This document shows positions 38,376-46,784 of a stretch of DNA of 64,000 bases, piece by piece. The stretch is taken from assembly GCF_008373765.1 (NCBI RefSeq), contig NZ_VUJW01000003.1, positions 310,001 to 374,000 on the forward strand, read 5' to 3'. The notes beneath the pieces are model-generated. The model searched no databases. It worked only from the letters and a program-made list of their open reading frames with translations, and was not told where the DNA came from. A program made the translations under genes and the position numbers. Each line of letters starts with the position of its first letter. The stretch's first letter is position 1. The stretch comes from Nocardioides antri (lineage in GTDB: Bacteria; Actinomycetota; Actinomycetes; Propionibacteriales; Nocardioidaceae).

Positions 38376-38734
38376 CACGCCACCACCGGCAGCCAGTCGG
38401 CGACCATCTGGTCGACGGCCTTGAGGTCGGCGGTGGTCGCGACCACCGCGTCCCGGATCGACCGCCAGTCCGCGACCGCCCGCTCCTCGACCTCGGTGAA
38501 GCCGGCAGCGAGGACGTCCATCAGCTCGGCCAGGGGCGCCAGCAGGCAGATCGGGCTGGGCCGGAACCCGGCGCGCTGGCACACCCAGGTGCGGGCGTGC
38601 TCGAAGATCTCGTGCGCCTGCGCCGCCAGCACGTCGATGTCGTCCGGCAGGCCGTCGAGGTCGGTCCAGGACGTGATGTCGATGTCTCCGTCGTCGACCA
38701 GGTCGTCGATCACGGCGTCCGCGGTGTCGCTCAC
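38375..38734 (-). CDS. Small helical protein, short partner of the WXG-like pair
   Basis: 119 residues. The first 30 residues are acidic (DDLVDDGDIDITSWTDLDGL). Two long helices then follow (VLAAQAHEIFEHARTWVCQR; LMDVLAAGFTEVEERAVADW with RSIRDAVVATTADLKAVDQM). The layout resembles EspC/DUF2580-type targets of ESX secretion. GTG 38734 follows GAAGGGAGC. A 93-bp gap separates it from the divergent gene. It may be a chaperone or co-secreted partner of the 270-residue protein. The family assignment is tentative. Confidence 0.5.
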   Translation of the reverse strand: MSDTADAVIDDLVDDGDIDITSWTDLDGLPDDIDVLAAQAHEIFEHARTWVCQRAGFRPSPICLLAPLAELMDVLAAGFTEVEERAVADWRSIRDAVVATTADLKAVDQMVADWLPVVA

Positions 38735-38827
38735 AGCTGCTCCCTTCTCGCGACCCTGCTCCCGCAGCAGGGTCGGCTCTCGGGTGCCCGCGGGCGCAGG
38801 TTTGCCAAACCGCAGCACAATGAGCCT

Positions 38828-39199
38828 GTGGACGACCGCGTGATCTTCGAGGCCCGTGCGCTGGTGCTGGCCGACCTGGAGGCCCGCGGCGTGGCGACGG
38901 CCGCCACGGTCTCGGCGCTCGACGAGGCCTGCTCGCAGCGCCGGTGGTGGGTGGAGCAGTGGCCGGAGGGTGCCGCCTACGTGGCGGGTCTCATCGCCCA
39001 GGACGTGCAGGACTCCCTCGTCGACTCGCACGGGCGGATCGGCGACGCCGGGCTGTGGCCGCGCTGCCGGGCCTGCGGCAAGGGTCCGGTGCACTCCCTC
39101 CACATCGAGCCCGACCTCGGCGGCCCCGACCCGACGTGGGTGTGCGAGGAGAGCGGGACGGTCGTCGCCGACCTCGGCCGACTGTCGCGTACGACGTGA
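38828..39199 (+). CDS. Conserved hypothetical protein with cysteine pair
   Basis: 123 residues from GTG 38828. CACAAT lies 6 nt upstream (38816-38821), so it is probably leaderless. The N-terminal half is helical (RVIFEARALVLADLEARGVA). The C-terminal half has LWPRCRACGKGPVHSLHIEP and later PTWVCEESGTVVADLG, three cysteines and two histidines that may bind zinc. I do not recognise the family. It diverges from the WXG-like pair and ends 6 bp before the convergent GntR gene. Confidence 0.7.
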   Translation: MDDRVIFEARALVLADLEARGVATAATVSALDEACSQRRWWVEQWPEGAAYVAGLIAQDVQDSLVDSHGRIGDAGLWPRCRACGKGPVHSLHIEPDLGGPDPTWVCEESGTVVADLGRLSRTT

Positions 39200-39205
39200 G
39201 GCCGG

Positions 39206-39928
39206 TCAGCCGCCGAGCTGGAACGAGACGGTGTGCAGGTCGGCGCGGTAGACGCTGCGCGAGACCTCGATCGGCCGGTCCTCCCAGAGGGCCCGGCGGG
39301 TGAGCCGGATGACGACGTCACCCTCCTCGCACTCCAGCAGCCCTGCCTCCTCGGGGGTGGCGACCCCGGCCGAGAGCGAGTCCTCGGCCCAGGTGGGACG
39401 CCGTCCGCGGGCGGTGAGCTCGTCGTACAGGCTGTCGGGGAGGTCGGGGCCGTCGAACAGCCCGGGCACGAGCGCGGCATTGATGTAGGCGTCGGACAGG
39501 CAGACGGGGTTGCCGTCGGCGAGCCGCAGTCGGCGCCAGCGCAGGACCGGCTCGCGCGGCCCCAGGCCCAGGGCCCGGGCGACGCCGGCAGGTGGCTTGA
39601 CCCGGTCGGCGGCGAGGGTGCGGCTCTCCGCGACAGTGCCGCGGCCGGCCATGTCCTCGGTGAAGCTGGCGATCCGGCTCGGTTGCCGGCGGGGTTCGGC
39701 GACGAAGGTCCCGCGGCCGGGGAACCGTTGCAGGACGCCCTCGGCGACCAGCGCGTCCAGTGCTTGGCGCACGGTCATTCGCGCCACCCCGAACCGCTCG
39801 ACCAGGTCTCGCTCTGATGGGGCGACCGTGCCGGGCGCAGACCCTGTGACGAGGTCGCGCACGTACTCCCGGATCGCCACGTGCTTCAGCGCTCGGCGGT
39901 CAGCCGTTCCCCTGTCGACTGTCTCCAC
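39206..39928 (-). CDS. GntR/HutC-family transcriptional regulator
   Basis: 240 residues. The winged helix (residues 15-80) reads APSERDLVERFGVARMTVRQ and ALDALVAEGVLQRFPGRGTF. The rest is a UTRA ligand-binding domain (EPVLRWRRLRLADGNPVCLS, GLLECEEGDVVIRLTRRALW), as in HutC-type regulators that bind small metabolites. The start is GTG 39928. TACCCT (39940-39935) precedes it by 6 nt, a leaderless start. No obvious target operon is adjacent. The divergent neighbour is the AlkB-like gene, whose promoter has a LexA-type box instead. Confidence 0.92.
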   Translation of the reverse strand: METVDRGTADRRALKHVAIREYVRDLVTGSAPGTVAPSERDLVERFGVARMTVRQALDALVAEGVLQRFPGRGTFVAEPRRQPSRIASFTEDMAGRGTVAESRTLAADRVKPPAGVARALGLGPREPVLRWRRLRLADGNPVCLSDAYINAALVPGLFDGPDLPDSLYDELTARGRRPTWAEDSLSAGVATPEEAGLLECEEGDVVIRLTRRALWEDRPIEVSRSVYRADLHTVSFQLGG

Positions 39929-39992
39929 ATGGGAAGGGTAGGGCGCCCCTGGGACGCCCGTCCCGGGAACACGGAAATCGCCGACACGCCGC

Positions 39993-40027
39993 GAGTTCGA
40001 ACGCGTGTTCGAACTCTGGAGTATGAT
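39993..40027 (+). promoter_or_regulatory. LexA-type SOS box and promoter of the alkB-like gene
   Basis: TCGAACGCGTGTTCGA (39997-40012) fits the actinobacterial LexA consensus TCGAAC-N4-GTTCGA exactly. Symmetry extends to two 10-nt arms (39993-40002 and 40007-40016). The -10 TATGAT follows at 40022-40027, 6 nt before the start codon, so bound LexA would cover the -35. Confidence 0.85.
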
Positions 40028-40033
40028 CGACCT

Positions 40034-40657
40034 GTGGACTTCCAGAGCACGCTGTTCGGTGCGTCGGCGGCCGCAGCCCTCGGGTTCGACGCCGTCGAGC
40101 GGCACGAGCTGAGCGCCGGTGCGTGGGTCGACGTCGCCCGCGGCTGGCTCCCCGAGGCCGACCAGGTGTTCTCCACGATGGTCGAGGAGGTGCCGTGGCG
40201 GGCTGAGCGGCGCCGGATGTACGACCGCGTCGTCGACGTCCCGCGCCTCGTCTACACCTACATGATCGGCGAGGACCTCCCCCACCCGGCGCTCACCGCC
40301 GCCCGGGAGGCCCTCTCCGACCACTACCTCCCGGAGCTCGGCGAGCCGTTCCGCACGGCCGGCTGCTGCTACTACCGCGACGGCCGCGACAGCGTCGCCT
40401 GGCACGGCGACACGATCGGCCGCGGCTCCACCGACGACACGATGGTCGCGATCGTCTCCGTCGGAGACCCGCGCCGGCTGGCGCTGCGCCCGCGTGACCG
40501 GGTCGACGGCTCCGGGTCGCTGTCGTTCGAGATGGGCCACGGCGACCTGCTGGTCATGGGCGGCAGCTGCCAGCGCACCTGGGAGCACGCCGTGCCCAAG
40601 GTGGCGTCGGCCGGCCCGCGGCTCTCCGTGCAGTTCCGGCCGCTCAACGTGTTCTGA
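40034..40657 (+). CDS. alkB: AlkB-like 2-oxoglutarate/Fe(II) dioxygenase
   Basis: 207 residues. The iron ligands are in SVAWHGDTIGR (HxD) and TWEHAVPKV (distal His). The 2-oxoglutarate and substrate region is RLALRPRD plus the closing GPRLSVQFRPL (RxxxxxR). AlkB homologues repair alkylated bases (1-meA, 3-meC) by oxidative demethylation. GTG 40034 is chosen from the -10 TATGAT 6 nt upstream; longer frames run through the GntR gene. The LexA box makes this a probable SOS gene. Confidence 0.92.
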   Translation: MDFQSTLFGASAAAALGFDAVERHELSAGAWVDVARGWLPEADQVFSTMVEEVPWRAERRRMYDRVVDVPRLVYTYMIGEDLPHPALTAAREALSDHYLPELGEPFRTAGCCYYRDGRDSVAWHGDTIGRGSTDDTMVAIVSVGDPRRLALRPRDRVDGSGSLSFEMGHGDLLVMGGSCQRTWEHAVPKVASAGPRLSVQFRPLNVF

Positions 40658-40678
40658 GCGACGTCGGAGCGTGAGCAG

Positions 40679-41083
40679 TCACCCCGGGAGACCGCTCGCG
40701 ACCTCTTCGTTCGACCGGAGCACGCAGAACTCGTTGCCCTCCGGGTCGGCCAGCACGACCCAGCCGGTGCCGGGGCCGTAGGTGCCGCGGAGGTCCGCGA
40801 CCTGCGTCGCGCCGTGGGCGAGGAGGCGCGCCACCTCGGCGTCGCGGGTGCCCTCGCGCGGCCGGAGGTCGAAGTGGATGCGGTTCTTGACCGTCTTCGC
40901 GTCGGGCGTCTCGATGAAGAGCACCGAGTGCCCCGTCTCGGGGTCGAGGATGAGGCACTCCTCGTGGCCCGGCTCGTTGGGGTCGTCCGGCGCGTCGGTG
41001 TAGCCGAGGACCGGCTTCCACCACTCCGAGAGCGCATAGGCGTCGTGGCAGTCGACCGTGGTGTGCGAGATGTACGACGTCAC
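40679..41083 (-). CDS. VOC (glyoxalase-like) family protein
   Basis: 134 residues. Two beta-alpha-beta-beta-beta units are seen, starting SYISHTTVDCHDAYALSEWW (metal His) and ending YGPGTGWVVLADPEGNEFCV. IHFDLRPREGTRDAEVARLL in between is typical of actinobacterial VOC proteins such as those annotated as glyoxalase/bleomycin-resistance-like. The substrate is unknown. GTG 41083 is the start. The longer frame to 41329 is a shadow of the phosphatase gene. Confidence 0.88.
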   Translation of the reverse strand: MTSYISHTTVDCHDAYALSEWWKPVLGYTDAPDDPNEPGHEECLILDPETGHSVLFIETPDAKTVKNRIHFDLRPREGTRDAEVARLLAHGATQVADLRGTYGPGTGWVVLADPEGNEFCVLRSNEEVASGLPG

Positions 41084-41151
41084 GCCGTCACTCTCGCGTG
41101 GAGACCCGGACGGGCTCAACCCGTTTCCACGCCGGGCATCGTCAGTCGGCG

Positions 41152-41943
41152 TCAGTCGGTGCCGTGCTCGGCGATGAACGCGAGGATGTCGTCGGCCAGC
41201 TCCGGCCGGCAGACGATCACGTCTGGCAGGTAGACGTCGTCCTGGTTGTAGAGGAGCTCGCTGCCGTCGACCCGGCTGGTGAACAGGCCGGCGGCCCGCG
41301 CGACCGCGACCGGCGCGGCGGAGTCCCATTCGTACTGGCCACCGGCGTGGACGTAGGCGTCGGCGACGTCGCGCACGACCGACATCATCTTGACGCCCGC
41401 GGAGCCCATCGGCACCAGCTCGGCGTCGAGCTTCTCGGCGAGGGCCGCGACGAAGGCCGGCGGGCGGCTGCGGCTGACCGCGATGCGGGGCTTGTCCGAC
41501 GTCCGCGGGGGTACGACGGGCGGCTGGCCGGTGTTGAACGTCTCGCCGAGCGCGGGCTGGGCCACGGCGCCCGCGGTGAGCGTGCCGCCCTCCCAGACCG
41601 CCACGTGCACGGCCCAGTCGTCACGCGGGACCTCGCTGAACTCGCGGGTGCCGTCGAGCGGGTCGATGATCCAGACCTTCGGGGCGCGCAGCCGGGCGTC
41701 CTTGTCGACGGCGCTCTCGAGCGCCTCCTCGGACAGGACGGCGTCCCCGGGGCGGTGCTCCGCCAGCAGGGTCATCAGCAGCTCGTGGGCGGCCCGGTCG
41801 CCGGCGTCCTTGAGCTCCTTGCCCTCCAGCCCCTCGGCGCGCACCTCGAGCAACCGCCGGCCGGCGGCCTCGGCCAGCCAGGCGGAGAAGAGGTGGTCGT
41901 CCGCGACGACCTCGGGAGCGGGGATACCGGCGTCGAAAGTCAC
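41152..41943 (-). CDS. 3'(2'),5'-bisphosphate nucleotidase / inositol monophosphatase-like
   Basis: 263 residues. The lithium-sensitive phosphatase signature is complete: VLSEEALE (first metal Glu), VWIIDPLDGTREFSE and YEWDSAAPVAVARAAG. Related CysQ enzymes remove 3'-phosphoadenosine 5'-phosphate formed in sulfate assimilation; inositol phosphate is an alternative substrate. TACCCT 6 nt before GTG 41943 indicates a leaderless mRNA. It lies 20 bp after the pth gene on the same strand. Confidence 0.9.
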   Translation of the reverse strand: MTFDAGIPAPEVVADDHLFSAWLAEAAGRRLLEVRAEGLEGKELKDAGDRAAHELLMTLLAEHRPGDAVLSEEALESAVDKDARLRAPKVWIIDPLDGTREFSEVPRDDWAVHVAVWEGGTLTAGAVAQPALGETFNTGQPPVVPPRTSDKPRIAVSRSRPPAFVAALAEKLDAELVPMGSAGVKMMSVVRDVADAYVHAGGQYEWDSAAPVAVARAAGLFTSRVDGSELLYNQDDVYLPDVIVCRPELADDILAFIAEHGTD

Positions 41944-41963
41944 GCGGTCAGGGTAGTGGCCGG

Positions 41964-42587
41964 TCAGGAGTTGAACGTCTGCTGGGTCTTCTCGAGACCG
42001 TCGAGGATCAGCGACTCGACCGCGTCGGCGGCGCGGTCGACCTCGAACGGCAGCTCCTTGCGCTCCGCCGGCGAGTAGTTCGACAGCACGAAGTCGGCGA
42101 CCTCCTGCCGGCCCGGGGGACGGCCGATGCCGGAGCGGATGCGGTAGAAGTCGCCGGTGCCGAAGGACGACCGCAGCGACTTGAGCCCGTTGTGCCCGTT
42201 GTCACCGCCGCCGAGCTTCACCCGCAGCGTGCCGAACGGGATGTCGAGCTCGTCGTGGATCGCGATGACCCGCGCGGGCGGGACCTTGTAGAACGTCGTC
42301 AGCGCCTTGACCGCGCCGCCGGACTCGTTCATGTAGCAGCGCGCCCTGGCGAGCACGACCCGCGGGCCGGGAGCGCCGGGCGCGCCCAGCCGCCCCTCGA
42401 CGACGTCGGCGCGGCCTGACTTGTGGGCGCGGAAGCTGCTGCCCATCCGGCGCGCGAGCTCCTCGACCACGAGGTAGCCGACGTTGTGCCGGTGTCCGGC
42501 GTACGACGGACCGGGGTTGCCGAGCCCGACGACCAGCCAGACCCCGGAAGCGGCCCCTCCGTCGGCCTCGTCGGCACGGTCGCTCAT
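41964..42587 (-). CDS. pth: Peptidyl-tRNA hydrolase
   Basis: 207 residues from ATG 42587. It recycles peptidyl-tRNA from stalled ribosomes. [20 protein letters not shown] (catalytic His), [35 protein letters not shown] and [20 protein letters not shown] are the family signatures. The frame continues upstream to a GTG overlapping the rplY stop, but that would add a 40-residue extension with no family support. It follows rplY by 122 bp, the usual order. Confidence 0.97.
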   Translation of the reverse strand: MSDRADEADGGAASGVWLVVGLGNPGPSYAGHRHNVGYLVVEELARRMGSSFRAHKSGRADVVEGRLGAPGAPGPRVVLARARCYMNESGGAVKALTTFYKVPPARVIAIHDELDIPFGTLRVKLGGGDNGHNGLKSLRSSFGTGDFYRIRSGIGRPPGRQEVADFVLSNYSPAERKELPFEVDRAADAVESLILDGLEKTQQTFNS

Positions 42588-42709
42588 CGGCTCCTCCGCG
42601 GCATCGGCGCTGGTCGTCGTACGCCCGTCGTCGGAGGGCGTGGTCCCCGGCACGGCGCTGCGCACCGGGGAGATCAGTCGGCCCAGGAACCACCTGAGCC
42701 GAGTGAACG

Positions 42710-43372
42710 TCACTCCTCGTCGCCACCCTCGGCCGGCGCCTCGTCGGAGGCCTCGTCGACGAGCTCGGGCTCGTCGCGCTCGATGCCGGCCTCGGCCTCG
42801 GCCTCCTCGAGGTCCGCCTCGAGCTGCTCGGCGGTCTGGGCGGCGGTCACGTTGACCACGAGGGTCTCGGGGTCGGTGAGCAGGGTGGTGCCCGAGGGCA
42901 GGTCGAGCGAGCCGGCGAGGAACTGGGTGCCGGCCTCGGCACCGGTGATGTCGACCTCGAAGGACTCGGGGATGTGCGTGGCCTCGGCCTCGACCTGGAC
43001 GGTGGTGTTCTCGGTGACGACCAGGGTCTCCGACGCGGCCTCGCCGACGACGAGGACGGGGACGTCGACGGTGACCTTCTCGCCCCGCCGCACGGCGACG
43101 AAGTCGACGTGCTCGAGCACGCGGCGGATCGGGTCGACCTGGACCTGCTTGGTCAGCGCGAGCTGGGACTTGCCCTCGATCTCCAGCTCGAGCAGCGCGT
43201 TGGCGCCGCCGTGCTTGATCGCCATCATGGTGTCGTGGCCCGGCAGGGTCAGGTGGATCGTGTCGTTGCCGTGGCCGTAGACGACCGCCGGCACCTTGTC
43301 GGCGCGGCGGATGCGGCGGGCGGCGCCCTTGCCGAACTCGGTGCGCAGCTCCGCGGTGATCTTCTCGCTCAT
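42710..43372 (-). CDS. rplY: 50S ribosomal protein L25/general stress protein Ctc
   Basis: 220 residues, the long Ctc-type form. The N-terminal 5S rRNA-binding domain reads [20 protein letters not shown] and [20 protein letters not shown]. The C-terminal TL5 beta domain follows, and then an acidic tail ([20 protein letters not shown]). ATG 43372 follows GAGGAGACCCTG. The 276 bp upstream to the NTPase start hold its leader and two divergent promoters; I see no gene there. Confidence 0.97.
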   Translation of the reverse strand: MSEKITAELRTEFGKGAARRIRRADKVPAVVYGHGNDTIHLTLPGHDTMMAIKHGGANALLELEIEGKSQLALTKQVQVDPIRRVLEHVDFVAVRRGEKVTVDVPVLVVGEAASETLVVTENTTVQVEAEATHIPESFEVDITGAEAGTQFLAGSLDLPSGTTLLTDPETLVVNVTAAQTAEQLEADLEEAEAEAGIERDEPELVDEASDEAPAEGGDEE

Positions 43373-43604
43373 CAGGGTCTCCTCGTCGTCGGTATCGGGG
43401 CCCCGGAAAGCGGAACGCCGCGCTTCCCTCACCCGGTGACCGGTGGGCGCGCGGCGTCGTACAGAACGAACCGGCCCAGTCGATCACGGAGTCACAGAAG
43501 CGGGTGCTCCCTCGCCGAGGCAACCGCACGATGCTAACGGTGTCGGAGGCTTGGAGTGAAATCGGCCGCACACGCGTCCGGCTCCCGGGGCGGTGATACC
43601 TGCA

Positions 43605-43623
43605 TATACTTCGTCGGAGTATA
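43605..43623 (+). promoter_or_regulatory. AT-rich inverted repeat upstream of the NTPase gene
   Basis: TATACT-TCGTCGG-AGTATA, a perfect 6-bp inverted repeat with a 7-nt spacer, ending 25 nt before GTG 43649. It stands out as AT-rich in a GC-rich region and resembles operators of PadR/MarR/ArsR-type repressors. TATAAG at 43620-43625 overlaps it as a possible -10. No regulator gene is adjacent. Confidence 0.6.
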
Positions 43624-43648
43624 AGAAAGTGTCTTCTCGGGAGGTCTC

Positions 43649-44830
43649 GTGGCTCCGAATCCCTACACCCCCGGCCAGGTCCCCCGCATCCTGGCCGGTC
43701 GGGTCGAAGAGCTGCGGCGGATCGAGGACCGCCTGGCCCGGGTGGCGACGTTCGGCGAGCTCGGCGGCCCGCTCCTGGTGTTCCACGCCCCGCGCGGGAT
43801 CGGCAAGACGTCGCTGCTGCGCATCGCCCAGCGCCGCGCGGCGGAGCTCGGGTTCATCTCGGCCTGGGTGGCCTGCTCCCGCGAGCGGCCGGTGCTGCCG
43901 GAGGTGGTGCACGCCGTGCGCCGGTCCCTGGAGGACGCCGACGCCCTGCCCACCGGTGGCGCGGGAAGCCGGTGGCGCAAGCGGTTGGACACCGTGACCA
44001 TCGAGGTGGGCGTGCCGGGGGCGAAGGTGCAGGCGGAGATCGCCGCGCCGCCCGAGAAGGCGGAGGAGCCCGTGGCGGGCGCCCCCATCGGTGCGCTGCA
44101 GGCGCTGCTCCACGACACCGCGACGCTCGTACGCCGCCGCGGCGGTGCCGGGCTGCTGCTGTTCCTCGACGAGCTCCACACAGCGTCTCCCGACGACATG
44201 TCGGTGCTCCTCAACACCCTGCAGAACCTCGACGGGGACCGCGCCGACAACCCGCTGGCGGTCGTCGCCGCCGGCCTTCCGGTAACGCCCGAGGCGCTGA
44301 CCCGCGCCGCGACGTTCGGCGAGCGCAGCTCGTTCGTCTCGCTGGACGTGCTCAACGACCAGGACGCCCGCAGCGTGCTGACCGCCCCCGCCGAGGCCGA
44401 GGGGGTCACCTGGACCAGCGGCGCGCTCGACGCCATCGTCGCCGAGGCCCGCGGCTACCCCTACCTGCTGCAGCTGATCGGCAGCAGCACCTGGGACGCC
44501 GCCGGCCCCGACCGCGGGGACAAGCTGACCCTGGCCGACGTCCGCAAGGGCCTGCCCGCCGCGCGGGACCAGCTGACCGCGATGCATCGCGCCCGCTGGG
44601 GAGCGGCCACACCCCTGGAGCAGGCGTTCCTCGCGGCTATGGCCACGGCGGGGCGGGACAACGTCACCCGGGCCGAGATCGCGGAGCGGATGGGCCGCGA
44701 GTCCCGAGCGATCAGCGTTCCCCGCGAGCGCCTGATCGAGAAGGGCGTCATCGAGCCGGTCGGCCACGGGCTCGTGCGGTTCACCCTGCCCGGCTTCGGC
44801 GACTTCGTCCGCCGCCTCGACGAGGAGTAG
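43649..44830 (+). CDS. AAA/STAND-type NTPase with C-terminal winged helix
   Basis: 393 residues. Walker A is [17 protein letters not shown], Walker B is [16 protein letters not shown], and a sensor-like [13 protein letters not shown] follows, all as in ORC/Cdc6-like archaeal ATPases. The C-terminus, [20 protein letters not shown] and [20 protein letters not shown], is a winged helix. GTG 43649 follows GGGAGG. A possible role is ligand- or DNA-responsive regulation; the target is unknown. It stands alone and is promoter-proximal to the palindrome at 43605, with convergent transcription to the GGDEF gene. Confidence 0.78.
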   Translation: MAPNPYTPGQVPRILAGRVEELRRIEDRLARVATFGELGGPLLVFHAPRGIGKTSLLRIAQRRAAELGFISAWVACSRERPVLPEVVHAVRRSLEDADALPTGGAGSRWRKRLDTVTIEVGVPGAKVQAEIAAPPEKAEEPVAGAPIGALQALLHDTATLVRRRGGAGLLLFLDELHTASPDDMSVLLNTLQNLDGDRADNPLAVVAAGLPVTPEALTRAATFGERSSFVSLDVLNDQDARSVLTAPAEAEGVTWTSGALDAIVAEARGYPYLLQLIGSSTWDAAGPDRGDKLTLADVRKGLPAARDQLTAMHRARWGAATPLEQAFLAAMATAGRDNVTRAEIAERMGRESRAISVPRERLIEKGVIEPVGHGLVRFTLPGFGDFVRRLDEE

Positions 44831-44895
44831 GCCTCAGATCCAGCGTCGCGTGGGCGAGCGGCGGCCACGGGCAGCTGTGCTTCCGGCGGGCGGGG

Positions 44896-46671
44896 TCACG
44901 GTCCACTGCCCGGAACCGGCTCGCTGGCGTCGTGAGTCTCGATGCGACCGCGGCCCATCTGCTTGGCGCGGTACAGCGCCTGGTCGGCCCGGCGGAGGAT
45001 CATGTCTGCGGTGTCGCCGGTCTCGCTCATGGCGAGTCCCCCGCTGAGGCCGATCATGAGGGCCTCGCCACCCGCACCCGTCTCGACCGGCTGGCGGAGT
45101 CCTGCCAGCACGCGGTCGAGCACGACCTGAGCCACGGACGCCGACTCCACCCCCGTGAGCATGATGACGAACTCATCTCCACCGATTCTCGCGACCGTGT
45201 CACCGGGACGCACGGCGGCCTGAAGGCGTGCGGCCACCTCGGCCAGAACGGCGTCACCTGCATCGTGTCCGTAGGCGTCGTTGATCTGCTTGAAGTTGTC
45301 GATGTCGCAGAAGCAGAGTGCGATGGAAACGGGCTGACTGGAGTCGTCGAGCGCGTGCGTGAGCCGGTCCATGAGCAGGCTGCGGTTCGCGAGGCCGGTG
45401 AGCGGGTCGTAGTGGGCTCGATACTCGAGCTGCGCGCGGGCTGCATGGAACTCCGTGATGTCCTCGATCTGGCTGACGAAGTACGCCGGCTGGCCGTTGT
45501 CGTCGCGCACGACGCTGACGGCCAGACGACCGATGAGGGGAGTCCCGTCGCGGCGGATGTACCGCTTCTCCAGCTCGTAGTGATCGTTGGTCCCAGCGGT
45601 CAGCTCGCCGAGCATGGCCAGGTCGACCTCGATGTCCTCCGGATGAGTCACCTGCTCGAACGTCATCGTGGTCAGCTCGCCGTCGGTGTAGCCGAGCATG
45701 TCGCACAGCCGCTTGTTGGGTTCGACGAACCGATGGTCGAGACTGACGATCGTCATGCCGATCGGCGCGTTCTCGACCGTCAGGCGCAGACGATGGTCCG
45801 CTGCCGCCGTCTCCCGACGCGCCCGAGCACGCGCGCTCAAGGCCGCGCCGGCCGTGAGCATGCCGGCCAGACCCAAGGCGGCGAGGCCGATCAGTAGCGC
45901 CCACTCACCCTTTTCGCCTTCGGCCACCGGCGCGAGCACGGTGTCCTCGGGCGCATCCAGCACATAGGTCCAAGGCGTCCCGGGGATCGGCGCAGTAGCG
46001 ATCAGGCGGCCATCCACCGGATCCCCGGGTTCGACGGACTGGTCGGCGTGCCCCGACGCCGAGCCCTCTCCCGCAGCGACGATCACCGCCCCGGTGGAGT
46101 CCAGGACGTAGCCGCGGGTGCCCGGGATCGGCTGGCGTTCGAGAAATGGCTTGAGGGGACTGTCCTCGAGGCTGAACCCGGCTGAGAAGACACCCACCCG
46201 CGACCGCGTGACGGGCAGGGCGAAGGCAACGATCGATTCGCCCTCCACGGCGGAGGGGACCACGTCGGAGACGGTGCGACGACCGGCGAGGGCCCCCGCC
46301 AGATGGGGATACCGTCCTGCCAGATCTTGACCGACCAGATCCGGAGCCGCAGGTGCCAGGGCCAGAGCCCGCCCTTGCCGGTCCAGGAGGACGGCCGCGG
46401 AAAAGCCCATCAGACTCAGCGTGCGCTCGAACTCCCCTGGGCGGGACAGGTCCGACACCAGCCGGGGAACCAGCCTCTCTTCGGTCTCGAAGACCTCCTC
46501 GACGTAGGAGCCGACAAAACTGGCCCCTGTGTCCGCCCGGCTCTCGAAGCGCTCGACCAGACGCTCGCGCTCCTGAGCCTGCCCTCGGGCCATGACGGCA
46601 GTGGCTGCAACCACGCAGACCAGCCAGATGACTGTCAGGAATCCCACCCTCCTCGATGGCCTCACACTCAC
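44896..46671 (-). CDS. Membrane sensor diguanylate cyclase (PAS-GGDEF)
   Basis: 591 residues. An N-terminal membrane helix (GFLTVIWLVCVVAATAVMA) and a second one (WALLIGLAALGLAGMLTAGA, about 257-279) enclose a 220-residue extracytoplasmic Cache-like domain. A PAS domain follows (LTVENAPIGMTIVSLDHRFV), ending in a PAC region (YFVSQIEDITEF), and then a GGDEF domain with LTGLANRSLLMDRL and the intact active site ARIGGDEFVIM. RPGD five residues upstream is the inhibitory I-site, so it should make c-di-GMP and be product-inhibited. There is no EAL domain. GTG 46671 is the start. Confidence 0.93.
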   Translation of the reverse strand: MSVRPSRRVGFLTVIWLVCVVAATAVMARGQAQERERLVERFESRADTGASFVGSYVEEVFETEERLVPRLVSDLSRPGEFERTLSLMGFSAAVLLDRQGRALALAPAAPDLVGQDLAGRYPHLAGALAGRRTVSDVVPSAVEGESIVAFALPVTRSRVGVFSAGFSLEDSPLKPFLERQPIPGTRGYVLDSTGAVIVAAGEGSASGHADQSVEPGDPVDGRLIATAPIPGTPWTYVLDAPEDTVLAPVAEGEKGEWALLIGLAALGLAGMLTAGAALSARARARRETAAADHRLRLTVENAPIGMTIVSLDHRFVEPNKRLCDMLGYTDGELTTMTFEQVTHPEDIEVDLAMLGELTAGTNDHYELEKRYIRRDGTPLIGRLAVSVVRDDNGQPAYFVSQIEDITEFHAARAQLEYRAHYDPLTGLANRSLLMDRLTHALDDSSQPVSIALCFCDIDNFKQINDAYGHDAGDAVLAEVAARLQAAVRPGDTVARIGGDEFVIMLTGVESASVAQVVLDRVLAGLRQPVETGAGGEALMIGLSGGLAMSETGDTADMILRRADQALYRAKQMGRGRIETHDASEPVPGSGP

Positions 46672-46784
46672 GACGATAGGTGCCAGGTGCCAGGTGGCGA
46701 CAGGGCACCACGATTGCCGCGCTCGACCGGTGGCGGACCGCTGTTCTCGTGAGGTCTGGGGCCCTGCCTCGACGAGGAGCAGGT

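Noticed and set aside
42588-42713. N-terminal extension of pth to a GTG overlapping the rplY stop
   Set aside because: The extra 40 residues are not expected in peptidyl-tRNA hydrolases, and ATG 42587 has a purine-rich stretch upstream.
43373-43604. tRNA or small gene between rplY and the NTPase gene
   Set aside because: No cloverleaf can be folded and no frame shows protein-like composition; treated as promoter and leader DNA.
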